This document shows positions 4,256-5,610 of a stretch of DNA of 5,610 nt, piece by piece. Source of the DNA: Pseudomonadota bacterium (lineage in GTDB: Bacteria > Pseudomonadota > Alphaproteobacteria > UBA9655); NCBI GenBank assembly GCA_021809225.1, contig JAKBAL010000169.1, forward strand, positions 1 to 5,610, given 5' to 3'. The notes beneath the pieces are model-generated. The model was not told the origin of the DNA. It saw only the letters and a program-made list of their open reading frames with translations, and did not search any database. Within the stretch, counting starts at the first letter, position 1. Each line of letters starts with the position of its first letter. The translations under genes were made by a program, and so were the position numbers.

Positions 4256-5454
4256 TCCACAAGCTCTTTAACGGTAGGAATATAGCCCCCTTTGTAGAAG
4301 GGATCTTCGGAAAAACGATAGGCGGCATGGCCTGCAAACATGAGCTGGGAGTCGACTTCCTCACTATGGCTAATTTCTTGTAAGGTCTTTTGAATGCAAA
4401 AAGAGCGAGGATCTGCTTTGCGGCCTGTCGTACCCGCTTCAACTTGAGACCAATTACTAAAAAGACAAGAACTTAAGCAACCCATACAATTGATTTGGTC
4501 GGTAAGAATTTCATTTGTCTTTTCAGGTGTTACAAAAATCAAAGTAGAATCAGGCGTACGCATGGGTTCCGTAAAACCTAACCTTAACCAGTCTTCAGCC
4601 ATTTGCTTATCATGAGGCGTAAGGTAGACGAGTCTTCCGCGAGCGCCGACAGGAAACCCTTCCGTGTGGTCACCCACCGCCGTAATAGAATAAGCCACCT
4701 GACGCGTTGAACGTTCTTTTAGGTCATCTAAGAAAGGGTTCGAAACAGCAGAAGAATAAAATCCTGTAGGGCTGAAACGGTTAAGATAAATGTCCCCGGT
4801 CTTTAAAGTTAAAAGTCGCTGCTTCCATGCATCCGAAATGGGACTCTCTTGAGTCAAAAGAGGTCGCGTTCCAAATTGAAAAGCAATAGGTCCTAAGTCA
4901 GGATTTTCAATCCAATTGGACCATTCTCTTAAATACCAAACGCCCCCTGCCATAACGATAGGAACATCATGCAGCCCATACTCACGCATCACTTGACGAA
5001 GTTCGAGAACCCGTAGGTAAGGATCTTCTGGTTTATCAGGGTCTTCACCGTTACTAAGGCCATTATGGCCGCCTGCACGCCAGGGATCTTCATAAACCAC
5101 AGCGCCCAACCACTCAGGAAACTTATGATATGCTCGCTTCCAGAGAGCACGGAAGGCACGTCCAGAAGAAACGATCGGGTAGTAATAAATTCCATAACTT
5201 GCTGTAATTTGAGCAATCCGATAGGGCATCCCTGCTCCACAGGTAACGCCATGGATAAAAGGACTCACCTTTTCTAAAACGCCATGAAGGACTTCTTCTA
5301 CAGCCGCCATTTCCCAAAGGACATTCATATGAAGGCGGCCTTCACCATTGGACCTTTCGTGAGCAATTCTCGCCTGGGTAATTCCCCCTTGAATAGCATA
5401 TTCAATAAGCTCGCGATGGCGTTCTCTTCGTGTTTTTCCTTTATAAACAATAGC
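4234..5454 (-). pseudogene. Nitronate monooxygenase-like flavoprotein, 5'-truncated
   Basis: The family are FMN enzymes with a TIM barrel that oxidise alkyl nitronates. From the only standard start, ATG 5328, 364 residues follow. Visible marks are HGVTCGAGMPY (26-36), AGGHNG (85-90) with the catalytic-type His88, AGGVW (127-131) and FGTRPLLTQES (152-162) for FMN phosphate binding, then a Cys cluster CMGCLSSC (281-288). Family-like sequence continues upstream of that ATG for 42 codons (for example RHRELIEYAIQGGITQARIAH), with no ATG, GTG or TTG, and ends at TAA 5455-5457. The N-terminal strand and the QGGMG-type FMN loop expected before it are absent, and only 52 bp separate the stop from the tRNA. 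I infer loss of roughly 50-70 residues by rearrangement. A shortened protein from 5328 could still be made. The C-terminus is intact and lies in a 22-bp repeat. Confidence 0.75.
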
Positions 5455-5509
5455 TTACGGTATTCGCATCGTCACACCACCGCAGCGAGTAAGCACATAG
5501 CAAGCGCGC

Positions 5510-5585
5510 GGGTCCTTAGCTCAATGGTTAGAGCAGCAGACTCATAATCTGTCGGTTGCGGGTTCGAGCCCCGCAGGACCCACCA
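5510..5585 (+). tRNA. tRNA-Ile(CAU), lysidine-type isoleucine tRNA
   Basis: A complete 76-nt cloverleaf including encoded CCA. The acceptor stem GGGTCCT/AGGACCC pairs over all 7 bp, the D-stem is GCTC/GAGC, the anticodon stem GCAGA/TCTGT, the loop CTCATAA with anticodon CAT, the variable loop CGGTT, and the T-arm GCGGG-TTCGAGC-CCCGC. With a CAT anticodon it could be Met or Ile2. The TTAGCTCAATGGTTAGAGCA segment and overall layout closely resemble E. coli ileX, so I favour tRNA-Ile2, whose C34 is modified to lysidine by TilS to read AUA. No clear promoter was recognised just upstream. Confidence 0.93.
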
Positions 5586-5610
5586 CCCCAGCCGCATCGG
5601 GACGAGTGCC

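Noticed and set aside
3075..4780. A 12-bp match (ttaagataaatg) within fic and within the monooxygenase gene
   Set aside because: A 12-mer match is expected about once by chance in a window of this size, and the contexts are unrelated.
4989..5252. Several 64-87 residue frames overlapping the nitronate monooxygenase gene on both strands
   Set aside because: They are alternative-frame shadows of a clearly coding, family-matching frame.
5586..5610. A tRNA terminator or a second tRNA after tRNA-Ile
   Set aside because: The 25 GC-rich bases remaining are too few to support any feature.

Overview
The window looks like a piece of an alphaproteobacterial chromosome. The best clue is a gene for ribosomal protein S21 (rpsU) transcribed divergently from a COQ9-type ubiquinone-biosynthesis gene, a pairing known from Alphaproteobacteria. 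Moderate-to-low GC, an AT-rich intergenic region, toxin-antitoxin/Fic genes and a decayed gene would suit a host-associated lineage (for example Holosporales or Rickettsiales relatives). That last placement is inference.

Layout. (1) 1-205, minus strand: the N-terminus of a secreted protein with a signal peptide and a 15-bp repeat encoding AAPRK, running off the window edge. Its start is preceded by a good Shine-Dalgarno and a plausible sigma-70 promoter. (2) 206-540: AT-rich intergenic DNA holding that promoter, a nested inverted repeat (282-347) and a doubtful 30-residue membrane peptide ORF. (3) 541-1660, minus strand: coq9 then a 3-methyladenine DNA glycosylase gene, overlapping by 8 nt. 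(4) 1753-1950, plus strand: rpsU with a textbook terminator. (5) 2017-2883, plus strand: an S66-family L,D-carboxypeptidase (LdcA type). (6) 2943-5454, minus strand: in transcription order a 5'-truncated nitronate monooxygenase-like gene, mntA (antitoxin nucleotidyltransferase), hepT (HEPN toxin) and a RhuM-type Fic/DOC domain gene. (7) 5510-5585, plus strand: tRNA-Ile(CAU).

The most interesting structure is in region 6. A perfect 22-bp direct repeat (3488-3509 and 4234-4255) brackets mntA-hepT exactly. One copy forms the last codons and stop of the nitronate monooxygenase gene; the other lies immediately upstream of the fic ATG and carries its Shine-Dalgarno. Removing one repeat plus the intervening 724 bp would leave the monooxygenase stop 2 nt before the fic ATG. 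This reads as insertion of a compact, recombinase-less toxin-antitoxin cassette into a pre-existing gene pair without damage to either reading frame. The downstream Fic protein has lost the phosphate-binding Lys/Arg positions of its active-site motif, so it may be inactive. The monooxygenase has lost its N-terminus: its conserved frame runs into a stop 52 bp from the tRNA, where base composition also shifts toward GC.
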